Source: Flemingiibacterium sp964430755 (GTDB lineage Bacteria > Bacillota > Clostridia > Oscillospirales > CAG-272). Taken from it: a stretch of DNA of 7,996 nucleotides. Location: positions 1-7,996 of the forward strand of contig CAYSFT010000075.1 in NCBI GenBank assembly GCA_964430755.1. Reading direction: 5' to 3'. The position numbers and the translations under genes are program-made. Shown here in pieces: positions 1 through 6,383 of this stretch (its first letter is position 1; each line of letters opens with the position of its first letter). Under the pieces are notes generated by a model. It was not told where the DNA came from, made no database searches, and was given only the letters and a program-made list of their open reading frames with translations.

Positions 1-150
1 CGGTAGTCGGGAACCCTCCTCACTCCGGCTCCTCCGCCTCCGTTCGGTATCCCAAACACCGTGTAGTGGTAACCGCTTTTTTAGCTACATTAATATTCTT
101 TGCGGCATAAAGTTAGATTTGAGCCGAACAAAGTTTGCGGCGCAGAGTTA
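1..150. repeat. Dispersed intergenic repeat, copy A (partial: one arm plus core)
   Basis: The first 55 bases match 2056-2110 with only four substitutions by eye, beginning CGGTAGT and ending TCCCAA. The following about 95 bases (ATTAATATTCTTT, GCATAAAGTTA, CAGAGTTA) align, less closely, with the core of copy B at about 2111-2211. The homology stops near position 150, where the REP-like hairpin element starts, so the second inverted arm seen in copy B is missing here. Whatever lies left of position 1 is outside the window and may hold the rest of the outer arm. No open frame in this stretch looks like a protein. It is non-coding and lies upstream of era. Confidence 0.75.
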
Positions 151-153
151 CCC

Positions 154-216
154 AAAGCCTTCCCTTGGGGGAGAGGTGCAAAAGATTGCTTCGCAACTTT
201 GACGGATGAGGGCAAC
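154..216. repeat. REP/MITE-like double hairpin element upstream of era
   Basis: Two hairpins stand side by side. The first is CCTTCCC-TTG-GGGGAGAGG at 158-176 (imperfect). The second is AAAGATTGC-TTC-GCAACTTT at 181-200, with one bulged A. They are followed by GACGGATGAGGGCAACC. From general knowledge, short elements with this CCTTCCC/GGGGGA hairpin and a GACGGATGAGGG tail are abundant between genes in gut Clostridia; I have not run a search. It abuts the right end of repeat copy A and lies about 40 bases before the era start, so it would be transcribed into the era leader if the promoter is upstream. Confidence 0.6.
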
Positions 217-256
217 CAACAAAAAACGATAATTAATATAAAGGACAACAAATATT

Positions 257-1141
257 ATGACAAAAACAGGCTTTATTGCAATCGTCGGACGTCCGAATGT
301 CGGCAAATCGACACTTCTCAACGCACTTTTAGGCGAGAAAATATCCATAGTTTCAAGCAAACCGCAGACGACGCGAAACCGCATCACCGGTATACTCACC
401 GTGGACGAGAATCAGTTCGTTTTTCTCGACACTCCGGGTATGTTAAAGCCGAAGAATAAGCTCGGTGATTTTATGGTCAAGACGATTTCTTCGGCGATAG
501 GTGAGGTTGACGCGGCGATACTTGTCGTTGATGCGGCAAAGCCTGTTTCCGAGGTTGAGGAGCGTTTACTTGAGCGCTTCAAAAAGCAGGGCGATCCTGT
601 CATCCTTGCGATAAACAAGACAGACACCGTTAATGCGACAAAGGTTGCCGAGTGTATTATGGCGTATTCGGCACTCTGCGATTTTGCGGCGGTTATACCG
701 ATGGCGGCTGTTAAAAATGAGGGTGTTTCCATTGTTATTGAGGAAGCGGCGAAATTACTTCACGAGGGCGACTGGTTCTTCCCTGAGGATATGCTGACCG
801 ATCAGCCCGAAAGAATGCTCGTTTCCGAGATAATTCGCGAAAAGCTCCTGCGTACTCTTAACGATGAGATTCCGCACGGTACGGCTGTCGTTATCGAAGC
901 GTTTGAAGAAAAGCCGACTATCATCAAGATACGTGCCGAGATATTCTGCGAAAAGGATTCGCACAAGGGTATTATTATCGGCAAGCACGGTGCGGCGCTC
1001 AAAAAGGTCGGAACGTGGGCACGCGAAGACATGGAGGCATTTTTCGGCGTACAGGTGCATCTTGATCTCTGGGTTAAGGTTAAAGAAAACTGGCGCGACA
1101 ATGCGGGACTTTTAAACACGTTCGGCTTCACGGAAGACTGA
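257..1141 (+). CDS. era: GTPase Era, 30S ribosome assembly factor
   Basis: Era is a GTPase that binds the 3' end of 16S rRNA and helps mature the 30S subunit; it acts in the cytoplasm, partly at the membrane. The 294-residue product has the usual family length. The GTPase domain shows G1 GRPNVGKS (11-18), the switch region KPQTTRNRITG (35-45), G3 DTPG (58-61) and G4 NKTD (120-123). The C-terminal KH domain carries GIIIGKHG (238-245) and the Era hallmark LWVKVKENWR (271-280). The ATG is preceded by AAGGA at 241-245, 11 bases upstream. The gene ends one base before recO, and the era-recO pair is common in Firmicutes. No truncation or missing motif is seen. Confidence 0.97.
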   Translation: MTKTGFIAIVGRPNVGKSTLLNALLGEKISIVSSKPQTTRNRITGILTVDENQFVFLDTPGMLKPKNKLGDFMVKTISSAIGEVDAAILVVDAAKPVSEVEERLLERFKKQGDPVILAINKTDTVNATKVAECIMAYSALCDFAAVIPMAAVKNEGVSIVIEEAAKLLHEGDWFFPEDMLTDQPERMLVSEIIREKLLRTLNDEIPHGTAVVIEAFEEKPTIIKIRAEIFCEKDSHKGIIIGKHGAALKKVGTWAREDMEAFFGVQVHLDLWVKVKENWRDNAGLLNTFGFTED

Positions 1142-1142
1142 T

Positions 1143-1937
1143 ATGCTTCACACTCTTAAAGGGCTTGTTCTTCGTGAAACGCCCGTAAGTGATAATTCGA
1201 AATATATAAACATATTAACAGCCGAGCGCGGACGTATTTCGGTGCTTGTTCGCGGTGCACTGCGACTTCGCGGACCGCATACGGCTTCAACGCAGATCTT
1301 CTGTTACAGTGAATTTGTCATCTATGAGCACAACGATAAATACACCCTTAACGATTCCTCGCTGATTGAAAATTACTTTCATCTTTGCGAGAATTTCGAT
1401 AAAATGACGGTTGGAACTTACATTCTCAACACACTCGAATACATTTCAAACGAGGAACAGCCCGAGGGTGCGATGCTCCGTCTTGCCCTTAACACCCTTT
1501 GGGCGCTGACACATTACAAGGACAAGGATATTCGCCTTATCAAGGGCGTTTACGAGATGCGCCTTGCGCTTCTTGCCGGTTTTGCACCGAACATTGTTAA
1601 CTGTCAGTGCTGCGGACACGGTGTCGAAAACGAGCGGCTCTATCTTAACGTGATGGAGGGTACGATGCTCTGCCGTCACTGTTCTAACGCAAGCTTTAAA
1701 CCGACTCATCTCGAAAATGACCGCGAGGTTGACGAAATGCGTACAGCGCAGATAATCATTTCGCTTGCGCCTGCATCCGTTCTTGCTATGCAGCACGCTT
1801 TATATGCCGATATGTCGCGCCTCTTTTCGTTTGTACTCGCGGACGAGCTTTTGCCCGAGTTTTCTTCGGCGTGTGAAAAGTATCTTGAAAATCACGTCGA
1901 TCATCATTTTCCGGTGCTTGATATGTTGGTGTTGTGA
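1143..1937 (+). CDS. recO: DNA repair protein RecO
   Basis: RecO works with RecR (and RecF) to displace SSB and load RecA on gapped single-stranded DNA, and it anneals complementary strands. The 264-residue protein opens with the typical RecO N-terminal OB-fold sequence (MLHTLKGLVLRETPVSDNSK, then AERGRISVLVRGALR). The helical C-terminal part has a four-cysteine zinc site: C154-x2-C157 and C177-x2-C180. The extra C156 sits inside the first pair. The ATG lies one base after the era stop, and its Shine-Dalgarno GGAAGA (1132-1137) is inside the last era codons, so the two genes are almost certainly cotranscribed and perhaps translationally coupled. Length and motifs are normal for the family. 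Confidence 0.95.
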   Translation: MLHTLKGLVLRETPVSDNSKYINILTAERGRISVLVRGALRLRGPHTASTQIFCYSEFVIYEHNDKYTLNDSSLIENYFHLCENFDKMTVGTYILNTLEYISNEEQPEGAMLRLALNTLWALTHYKDKDIRLIKGVYEMRLALLAGFAPNIVNCQCCGHGVENERLYLNVMEGTMLCRHCSNASFKPTHLENDREVDEMRTAQIIISLAPASVLAMQHALYADMSRLFSFVLADELLPEFSSACEKYLENHVDHHFPVLDMLVL

Positions 1938-1950
1938 GTGGTATGATAAA

Positions 1951-1976
1951 GCGTAAAGGGGATACGCGGCTTTTTT
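1951..1976 (+). terminator. Possible weak terminator after recO
   Basis: GCGTA (1951-1955) can pair with TACGC (1963-1967) around a 7-base loop. GGC and six T residues (1971-1976) follow. The stem is only 5 bp and overlaps the outer edge of repeat copy B, whose own GGCTTTTTT/AAAAAAGCC hairpin (1968-1987) competes for the same T tract. No better terminator was found between recO and mutS2. Confidence 0.25.
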
Positions 1977-2386
1977 GAAAAAAAGCCTGGCAAAAAACTT
2001 TAATATACGCTATCGCTTCACAGGTCCCTCGCATAAAGCCCCGAGTATACGCTCTCGGTAGTTGGGAACCCTCCTCACTTCGTCTCCTCCGCCTCCGTTC
2101 GGTGTCCCAACGACCGTTTTACGGCAATCGTTTGTTCAGCCATATTAATAATCTTTCCTGCATAGAAGTTACTTTGTGCAGGGAACGCCAAAGATGTCGC
2201 TATAGAGTTGATAACCAATATGCGGTTGTTGGGAAGGTGAGCGAGCGCGGAGGAGCGTGAGCGAGACGGGCCCCGACTACCGAGAGCGCCCTCGAAGCGG
2301 CGAACAAACACTCTGTGAGCGAATGCGTATAGTAAAGTTTTTGCGGAGCTTTTTTCAAAAAGCGACCGTAACTCTTATACGCTAAC
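1961..2386. repeat. Long imperfect inverted repeat (dispersed repeat copy B) filling the recO-mutS2 gap
   Basis: The left arm runs from about 1961 to 2115 and the right arm from about 2225 to 2386. The best matched inner ends are CGCTCTCGGTAGTTGGG (2050-2066) against CCCGACTACCGAGAGCG (2272-2288). The outer parts also pair: CAAAAAACTTTAATATACGC (1991-2010), followed by TATCGCTTCACAG, against the complement of CTGTGAGCGAATGCGTATAGTAAAGTTTTTG. Each outer end carries its own small hairpin: GGCTTTTTTGAAAAAAAGCC (1968-1987) and GCTTTTTTCAAAAAGC (2348-2363). The core (about 2116-2224) holds CCTGCA/TGCAGG as a further inverted pair and resembles the core of copy A. TATACGCT occurs at 2004, 2046 and 2376. 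No transposase or credible ORF is present; it looks like a non-autonomous element or a foldable intergenic repeat. Confidence 0.75.
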
Positions 2387-2413
2387 GCCCACCACTCCCA
2401 CAAATCCCACCCG

Positions 2414-2430
2414 AAAGGATGTAAAAATTG
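2414..2430 (+). promoter_or_regulatory. Ribosome binding site setting the mutS2 TTG start
   Basis: AAAGGA (2414-2419) lies eight bases before TTG at 2428-2430. The ATG at 2419-2421 overlaps this site and is followed directly by TAA, so it cannot start the gene. The residues after the TTG (KNYERAIKTLEYDKIL) are the expected MutS2 N-terminus, which supports this start. Confidence 0.8.
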
Positions 2431-4818
2431 AAAAACTACGAAAGAGCGATAAAAACGCTCGAATATGATAAAATACTTGCACTTCTTGCGGAGCGTGCGC
2501 CGACTGACGGTTCACGTGAGATGGCACTTGCGCTTCGTCCCGAAAACGATCCCGACCGTATACTGCGTATGCAGAGGGAAACGACCGAGGCAAAGGGGAT
2601 GCAGGCGATAAAGGGTATGCCGTCGTTTGGCAGAGTGAAGGACATACGTGACACTGCGGAGCGTGCGGCAAAGGGTGCTGTACTTTCACAGCGTGAGCTG
2701 CTTGACCTTGCGAATGTTCTGCGTACATCACGCTCGCTGCTTGAATACAGCCGTACCGACAGGAGAGAAACAACCACGCTTGACGAGATGTTTGAGCGTC
2801 TCATTCCGAATAAGAAGCTTGAGGACCGCATTTATACGGCGATAGTTTCCGAGGATATGATTGCGGATGAGGCAAGTCCCGCGCTTTCGGATATACGCCG
2901 CAAGATGCGCATCACCAATAATCGCATAAAGGATTCGCTTCAGAGCTTTGTCAGCGGTTCATACTCAAAGTTCCTGCAGGAAAATATCGTTACCATGCGT
3001 AACGGACGTTACGTTATCCCTGTCAAGGTGGAGCACAAGGCGGACGTCCGCGGTCTGGTGCACGATACCTCCTCATCGGGAGCGACGCTCTTTGTTGAGC
3101 CGCTTTCGGTTGTTGAAGCAAACAACGAGCTTCGTGTTCTGCAGGTTAAGGAAACGAACGAGATTGAACGTATACTTGCCGAGCTTTCGGCTGCCTGCGG
3201 TGAAATTGAACAGTCGCTTTTGCTCAATTACAGCAACATTACAAAGCTTGCCTTTATCTTTGCGAAAAGCGATCTTTCCTTTAAATTTGACGGAACTCCT
3301 GCGCGTATCACCGGCGAGCGCAAAATGAACCTTATCCGTGCGCGGCATCCCTTGCTCGATCCTGCGAAGGTCGTGCCGATCACGGTGACGCTCGGCGGCG
3401 ATATGTCAACCCTTGTTATAACCGGTCCTAACACGGGCGGTAAGACTGTTACAATAAAGACGCTCGGACTTTTTGCGCTCATGGCACAGTCGGGACTTCA
3501 CATTCCTGCTTCCGATACATCGGAGGTCTGCATTTTTGACGACATTTTTGCCGATATCGGTGACGAGCAGTCAATCGAACAGTCGCTTTCCACATTCTCG
3601 TCGCATATGGTCAATATTGTCGGCATCACGGAAAATGTCGGCGAGCGTTCACTGGTGCTCATAGACGAGCTTGGCGCAGGTACAGACCCCATTGAGGGTG
3701 CGGCGCTTGCTATTGCGGTGCTTGAAAAAGTGCGCTCCGTTGGTGCTCTTTGTGCGGCGACGACTCACTATGCCGAGCTTAAAGCATTCGCGCTTGAAAC
3801 GCCGGGATTTGTCAACGCTTCCTGCGAGTTTGACGTTAACACGCTGAAGCCGACCTACCGTCTTATTATCGGAACGCCCGGTAAATCCAATGCGTTTGCG
3901 ATATCGTCGAAGCTTGGACTTTCGGATGCTATTGTTGAGCGTGCAAAGGAGCTTGTCAGCGCGGAAAACAAGCATTTCGAGGACGTTATCGAAAAGCTTG
4001 AGGCAAGCCGTATTGAGATGGACAAGAATCGCGCCGAGGCAGAGAGGCTTCGTCGTGAGTTTGAGGAATACAAGGCTAAAAACGAAAAGAAGATTGCCGA
4101 TGAGCTTGCCCGTGCGGAGCGTGAGCTTGAAAAGGCGCGCGCACAGGCGGCTTCGATTGTTGAGAGCGCAAAGGTGACGTCAAATTACGTTATGGAGCAG
4201 CTTGAAAAGGCGAAAAAGGAACGTGAAAGCGCGAACCTTGCATCTGCACTTGAGGAATCGAGACGTAACATCCGCAAGCATCTTCGCGAGAGTGACGACA
4301 AGATAAACCCCGTTATGGAAAAGGTGGCAGAGGATTACGTTCTTCCGCGTCCGCTTAAAAAGGGCGACGATGTACTGCTCATCAACATAAACAAAAAGGG
4401 CGTTGTGCTCGATGCGCCGGACAAGGACGGCAATGTCAACGTTCAGGCGGGTATCATTAAAACGCGCACAAAGGTGTCGAATCTCATGCTGCTTGACGAG
4501 GCGAAGGTGACGTTCACCGATTCGCAGAAAAAGCAGATCGCGGCAGACAAATACCGCGTTGTGGTTTCGCGCGACTTCAAGGACGAAATTGATCTTCGCG
4601 GACTTACCGGCGATGACGCATGGTTCATGGTGGACAAGTATTTCGACGAGGCGCATATTGCTGGCATACACATTCTTCGTCTGATTCACGGCAAGGGTAC
4701 GGGTGCGCTCAAGAATGCGCTCTGGCAGTATCTCAAAACCGATCCGCGTGTCGTGTCGTACCGTTACGGAAAATACGGTGAGGGGGATCTCGGTGTTACG
4801 ATAGTTGAGGTCAAGTGA
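2428..4818 (+). CDS. mutS2: Endonuclease MutS2 (MutS-type ATPase with C-terminal Smr domain)
   Basis: MutS2 belongs to the MutS ATPase family but lacks the mismatch-recognition domain. Known roles are control of homologous recombination and, in Bacillus, splitting of collided ribosomes through its ATPase, KOW and Smr domains. The 796-residue product starts at TTG and has near-usual family length. An N-terminal helical core and clamp region is followed by the ATPase: Walker A GPNTGGKT (333-340), STFSSHM (388-394), Walker B region LIDELGAGTDP with D413-E414, and the ATTHYAELK segment with H447. A charged coiled coil spans about 495-610, a KOW-like segment about 643-690, and the Smr domain begins at DLRG (722-725) and includes HGKGTG (754-759). 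All key motifs are intact. The gene is probably transcribed with the lipoprotein gene four bases downstream. Confidence 0.96.
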   Translation: MKNYERAIKTLEYDKILALLAERAPTDGSREMALALRPENDPDRILRMQRETTEAKGMQAIKGMPSFGRVKDIRDTAERAAKGAVLSQRELLDLANVLRTSRSLLEYSRTDRRETTTLDEMFERLIPNKKLEDRIYTAIVSEDMIADEASPALSDIRRKMRITNNRIKDSLQSFVSGSYSKFLQENIVTMRNGRYVIPVKVEHKADVRGLVHDTSSSGATLFVEPLSVVEANNELRVLQVKETNEIERILAELSAACGEIEQSLLLNYSNITKLAFIFAKSDLSFKFDGTPARITGERKMNLIRARHPLLDPAKVVPITVTLGGDMSTLVITGPNTGGKTVTIKTLGLFALMAQSGLHIPASDTSEVCIFDDIFADIGDEQSIEQSLSTFSSHMVNIVGITENVGERSLVLIDELGAGTDPIEGAALAIAVLEKVRSVGALCAATTHYAELKAFALETPGFVNASCEFDVNTLKPTYRLIIGTPGKSNAFAISSKLGLSDAIVERAKELVSAENKHFEDVIEKLEASRIEMDKNRAEAERLRREFEEYKAKNEKKIADELARAERELEKARAQAASIVESAKVTSNYVMEQLEKAKKERESANLASALEESRRNIRKHLRESDDKINPVMEKVAEDYVLPRPLKKGDDVLLININKKGVVLDAPDKDGNVNVQAGIIKTRTKVSNLMLLDEAKVTFTDSQKKQIAADKYRVVVSRDFKDEIDLRGLTGDDAWFMVDKYFDEAHIAGIHILRLIHGKGTGALKNALWQYLKTDPRVVSYRYGKYGEGDLGVTIVEVK

Positions 4819-4822
4819 TACG

Positions 4823-5272
4823 ATGACAGGGAAGTTTAAGATTTTTGCATATGTCACGGTATTGCTTGCGGTGATGCTTGTATCGGGCGGCTGCGGTGAC
4901 GATCTTGTCAGACTTGATATATCGGCGGATACGTATTCGTATACTCCGGAGTTGGATCTGTTTAATGAGTCAACAGAGGATGAAGTGATACTTGAAGCGC
5001 CCGAAACGACCAAGGCACCCGAAACAACAAAGGCACCCGAAACAACAAAGGCACCTGAAACGACCAAGGCACCCGAAACGACTAAAGCTCCCGAAACAGC
5101 AGCACCGTCCCAGCCAACAACGGGTACAGTTTATTGGGTTTCAAGCGGTGAGGTTTGGCACGTAACAGAAAAATGCAGTACACTTTCACGTTCAAAGAAC
5201 ATTAAGTCAGGTAGTGTTTCCGATGCGATGGCAGTCGGCAAAGACCGTGTCTGCCAAAGATGCGGCGGATGA
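4823..5272 (+). CDS. Small lipoprotein with APETTK repeats and a C-terminal putative zinc-binding (Ada-like) domain
   Basis: The function is unknown. From the ATG at 4823 the product is 149 residues. It has a basic start (TGKFK), a hydrophobic segment (about 7-20) and a lipobox-like VSGGC with Cys24 as the probable lipidated residue, so it should be anchored outside the cytoplasmic membrane. Six hexapeptides (five APETTK, then APETAA; 59-94) form a Pro/Thr-rich linker. The last about 47 residues (YWVSSGEVWHVTEKCSTLSRS...VCQRC) show H113-x4-C118 and C144-x2-C147, spaced like a zinc knuckle and reminiscent of the Ada metal-binding fold seen in many Firmicutes surface proteins. A TTG at 4805 would extend it by six residues into mutS2, but GAGGT (4807-4811) sits 11 bases before the ATG, which I prefer. 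It starts four bases after the mutS2 stop. Confidence 0.85.
   Translation: MTGKFKIFAYVTVLLAVMLVSGGCGDDLVRLDISADTYSYTPELDLFNESTEDEVILEAPETTKAPETTKAPETTKAPETTKAPETTKAPETAAPSQPTTGTVYWVSSGEVWHVTEKCSTLSRSKNIKSGSVSDAMAVGKDRVCQRCGG
4997..5104 (+). repeat. Six tandem 18-bp coding repeats (APETTK units)
   Basis: Six contiguous 18-base units, read as APETTK five times and then APETAA, differ mostly at third codon positions. Units 2 and 3 are identical in DNA (GCACCCGAAACAACAAAG). There are no spacers, so this is a protein linker repeat and not a CRISPR array. Such tandem units can gain or lose copies by slippage, so linker length may vary between strains. Confidence 0.95.
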
Positions 5273-5346
5273 TCAACGCTCGCAGTATAAAATTCCAACC
5301 AAAATTTAATTAATTTGATAAAAAATAATATTTAATAAAAAAACAC

Positions 5347-5375
5347 TTTATTTTTCAGAAATCTTCTGATATAAT
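5347..5375 (+). promoter_or_regulatory. Extended -10 promoter with an internal palindrome, upstream of the isomerase gene
   Basis: TGATATAAT (5367-5375) is an extended -10 element with a perfect TATAAT hexamer at 5370-5375. A weak -35 candidate TTTATT (5347-5352) lies 17 bases upstream. Between them, TCAGAA-ATC-TTCTGA (5355-5369) is a perfect inverted repeat with 6-base arms filling most of the spacer, as a repressor operator might. Transcription would start near 5382, giving a leader of about 77 bases in which I recognise no riboswitch. The surrounding DNA is very AT-rich, so chance -10-like matches are common, but the full extended motif in a gene-free gap in front of a new gene is good support. 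Confidence 0.6.
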
Positions 5376-5458
5376 AGTAACTGTGGTGCTGTATTATTCC
5401 GTGCCGCACAAGAAATATCGAAAATAATAATTTTTTATAAAATTTGAGGAGATTTATC

Positions 5459-6313
5459 ATGGCAAAATTTGTACTTAGCGCATTCGCAGACGAATATTCC
5501 CCTGTGTTTGACGAGCAGATCGAGGGACTCAAGGAAAACGGTATCGGTTACATGGAGATCCGCGGCGTTGACGGCAAGAGCATTGCTGACCTCACCGAGG
5601 ACGAAATGAAGGCTGCAAAGGCAAAGCTCGACGCGGCAGGCATCAAGGTTTCCTCCATCGGCTCTCCCGTTGGTAAGATCAAGACAGACGATCCCTTTGA
5701 GCCTCATCTTGAAGTGCTTGCTAACTGCATCAAGGCAGCTCACATTTTCGAAACCAAGAACATCCGTATGTTCAGCTTCTATCCTGCAGAGGGTAAGACT
5801 ATCGACGAGTGCCGTCCCGTTGTTATGGAGCGCCTTGCAAAGATGCTTGAGATTGCAAAGGCTGAGGGCGTTTACCTCTGCCACGAAAACGAGAGAGGCA
5901 TTTACGGCGCCGATGCCGAGCACTGCCTCGATATTCAGAAGGAGTTCGGCGGCGAGATCAAGCTGATCTTTGACCCTGCAAACTTCATCATGGACGGTTT
6001 TGAATCCTATCCTCATTCCTATAACCTTCTCGGCGACAAGATTCACTATATGCACATCAAGGATGCTGTTGCCGAAAAGTGCATCTGCCCTGCAGGCAAG
6101 GGTGTCGGCGGTCTTCAGGAGATCATTTCCGACCTTAACAAGAAGCGCGACGACGTGGTTATTCTGACGGTTGAGCCTCACCTCAAGGTTTTTGCAGGCT
6201 TTGACGCTCTTGAAGCAGGCGAAAAGACAAAGATGCCCAATACATATGCAAGCAGTGCAGAGTCCTTCAAGGCGGCTTGTGATGCGATAAAGGAAGTTGT
6301 CGCTAAAGCGTAA
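5459..6313 (+). CDS. Sugar isomerase/epimerase, xylose isomerase-like TIM barrel (AP_endonuc_2 family)
   Basis: The 284-residue product resembles the sugar phosphate isomerase/epimerase family (IolE, IolI, hydroxypyruvate isomerase, tagatose 3-epimerase type), (beta/alpha)8 barrels that move carbonyl groups or epimerise sugars using a divalent metal. Likely metal and active-site residues are E143 in HENE (142-145), D172 in FDPAN, H199 in HYMHIKD and E239 in VEPH; their spacing fits the family. There is no signal peptide, so it should be cytoplasmic. The ATG has a strong GAGGAG (5446-5451) seven bases upstream. An upstream in-frame TTG at 5444 overlaps that site and is unlikely. Isoleucine ATA codons are almost absent, unlike mutS2, which suggests strong expression. 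The rhaB neighbour points to deoxyhexose or related sugar metabolism, but the exact substrate cannot be read from the sequence. Confidence 0.85.
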   Translation: MAKFVLSAFADEYSPVFDEQIEGLKENGIGYMEIRGVDGKSIADLTEDEMKAAKAKLDAAGIKVSSIGSPVGKIKTDDPFEPHLEVLANCIKAAHIFETKNIRMFSFYPAEGKTIDECRPVVMERLAKMLEIAKAEGVYLCHENERGIYGADAEHCLDIQKEFGGEIKLIFDPANFIMDGFESYPHSYNLLGDKIHYMHIKDAVAEKCICPAGKGVGGLQEIISDLNKKRDDVVILTVEPHLKVFAGFDALEAGEKTKMPNTYASSAESFKAACDAIKEVVAKA

Positions 6314-6319
6314 AAAATC

Positions 6320-6355
6320 AAAGTGCCGTCACGTAAATTCGCGGCGGTGCTTTTT
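6320..6355 (+). terminator. Rho-independent terminator between the isomerase gene and rhaB
   Basis: AAAGTGCCGTC (6320-6330) pairs along its full 11 bases with GGCGGTGCTTT (6343-6353), allowing three G-T wobbles. CG/CG inside the loop can add two more pairs. The stem runs into TTTTTGCTT. It begins seven bases after the isomerase stop. It may stop most transcripts before rhaB and let a fraction through, because I see no clear promoter in the short remaining gap. Confidence 0.75.
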
Positions 6356-6383
6356 GCTTAATATTAGTTGGGAGGAAAATGTT

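Noticed and set aside
199..239. A possible era promoter (TTGACG at 199 and GATAAT at 228)
   Set aside because: The spacing of 23 bases is too long and the TTGACG belongs to the REP-like element, so support is insufficient.
2305..2333. A possible mutS2 promoter (TATAGT at 2328)
   Set aside because: No acceptable -35 lies 16-18 bases upstream, and the hexamer is part of the repeated arm sequence.
2075..2403. Short minus-strand open frames within the recO-mutS2 gap
   Set aside because: They run through the inverted repeat, have low-complexity Arg/Ser/Ala-rich products and no convincing ribosome site.
4180..5067. A 295-codon open frame on the minus strand rich in VVSGAF-like repeats
   Set aside because: It lies antisense to the mutS2 end and the lipoprotein gene; its repeats are the complement of the APETTK units, and it has no family resemblance.
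4997..5104. A possible CRISPR-like array
   Set aside because: The 18-base units are contiguous, without spacers, and encode an in-frame peptide repeat.
5273..5345. A terminator after the lipoprotein gene
   Set aside because: Only AT-rich palindromic runs are present; there is no GC stem followed by a T tract.
5382..5458. A riboswitch or attenuator in the isomerase leader
   Set aside because: The leader is short and AT-rich, and only a weak GTGC/GCAC pairing is visible; no known aptamer motif was recognised.
5435..6181. A 248-codon open frame on the minus strand
   Set aside because: It is antisense to the clearly recognisable TIM-barrel gene, whose family motifs read on the plus strand.
6297..6383. 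An N-terminal extension of rhaB into the isomerase gene
   Set aside because: The extension would translate the terminator hairpin; the ATG at 6384 has a strong GGAGG site and gives the normal rhamnulokinase N-terminus.
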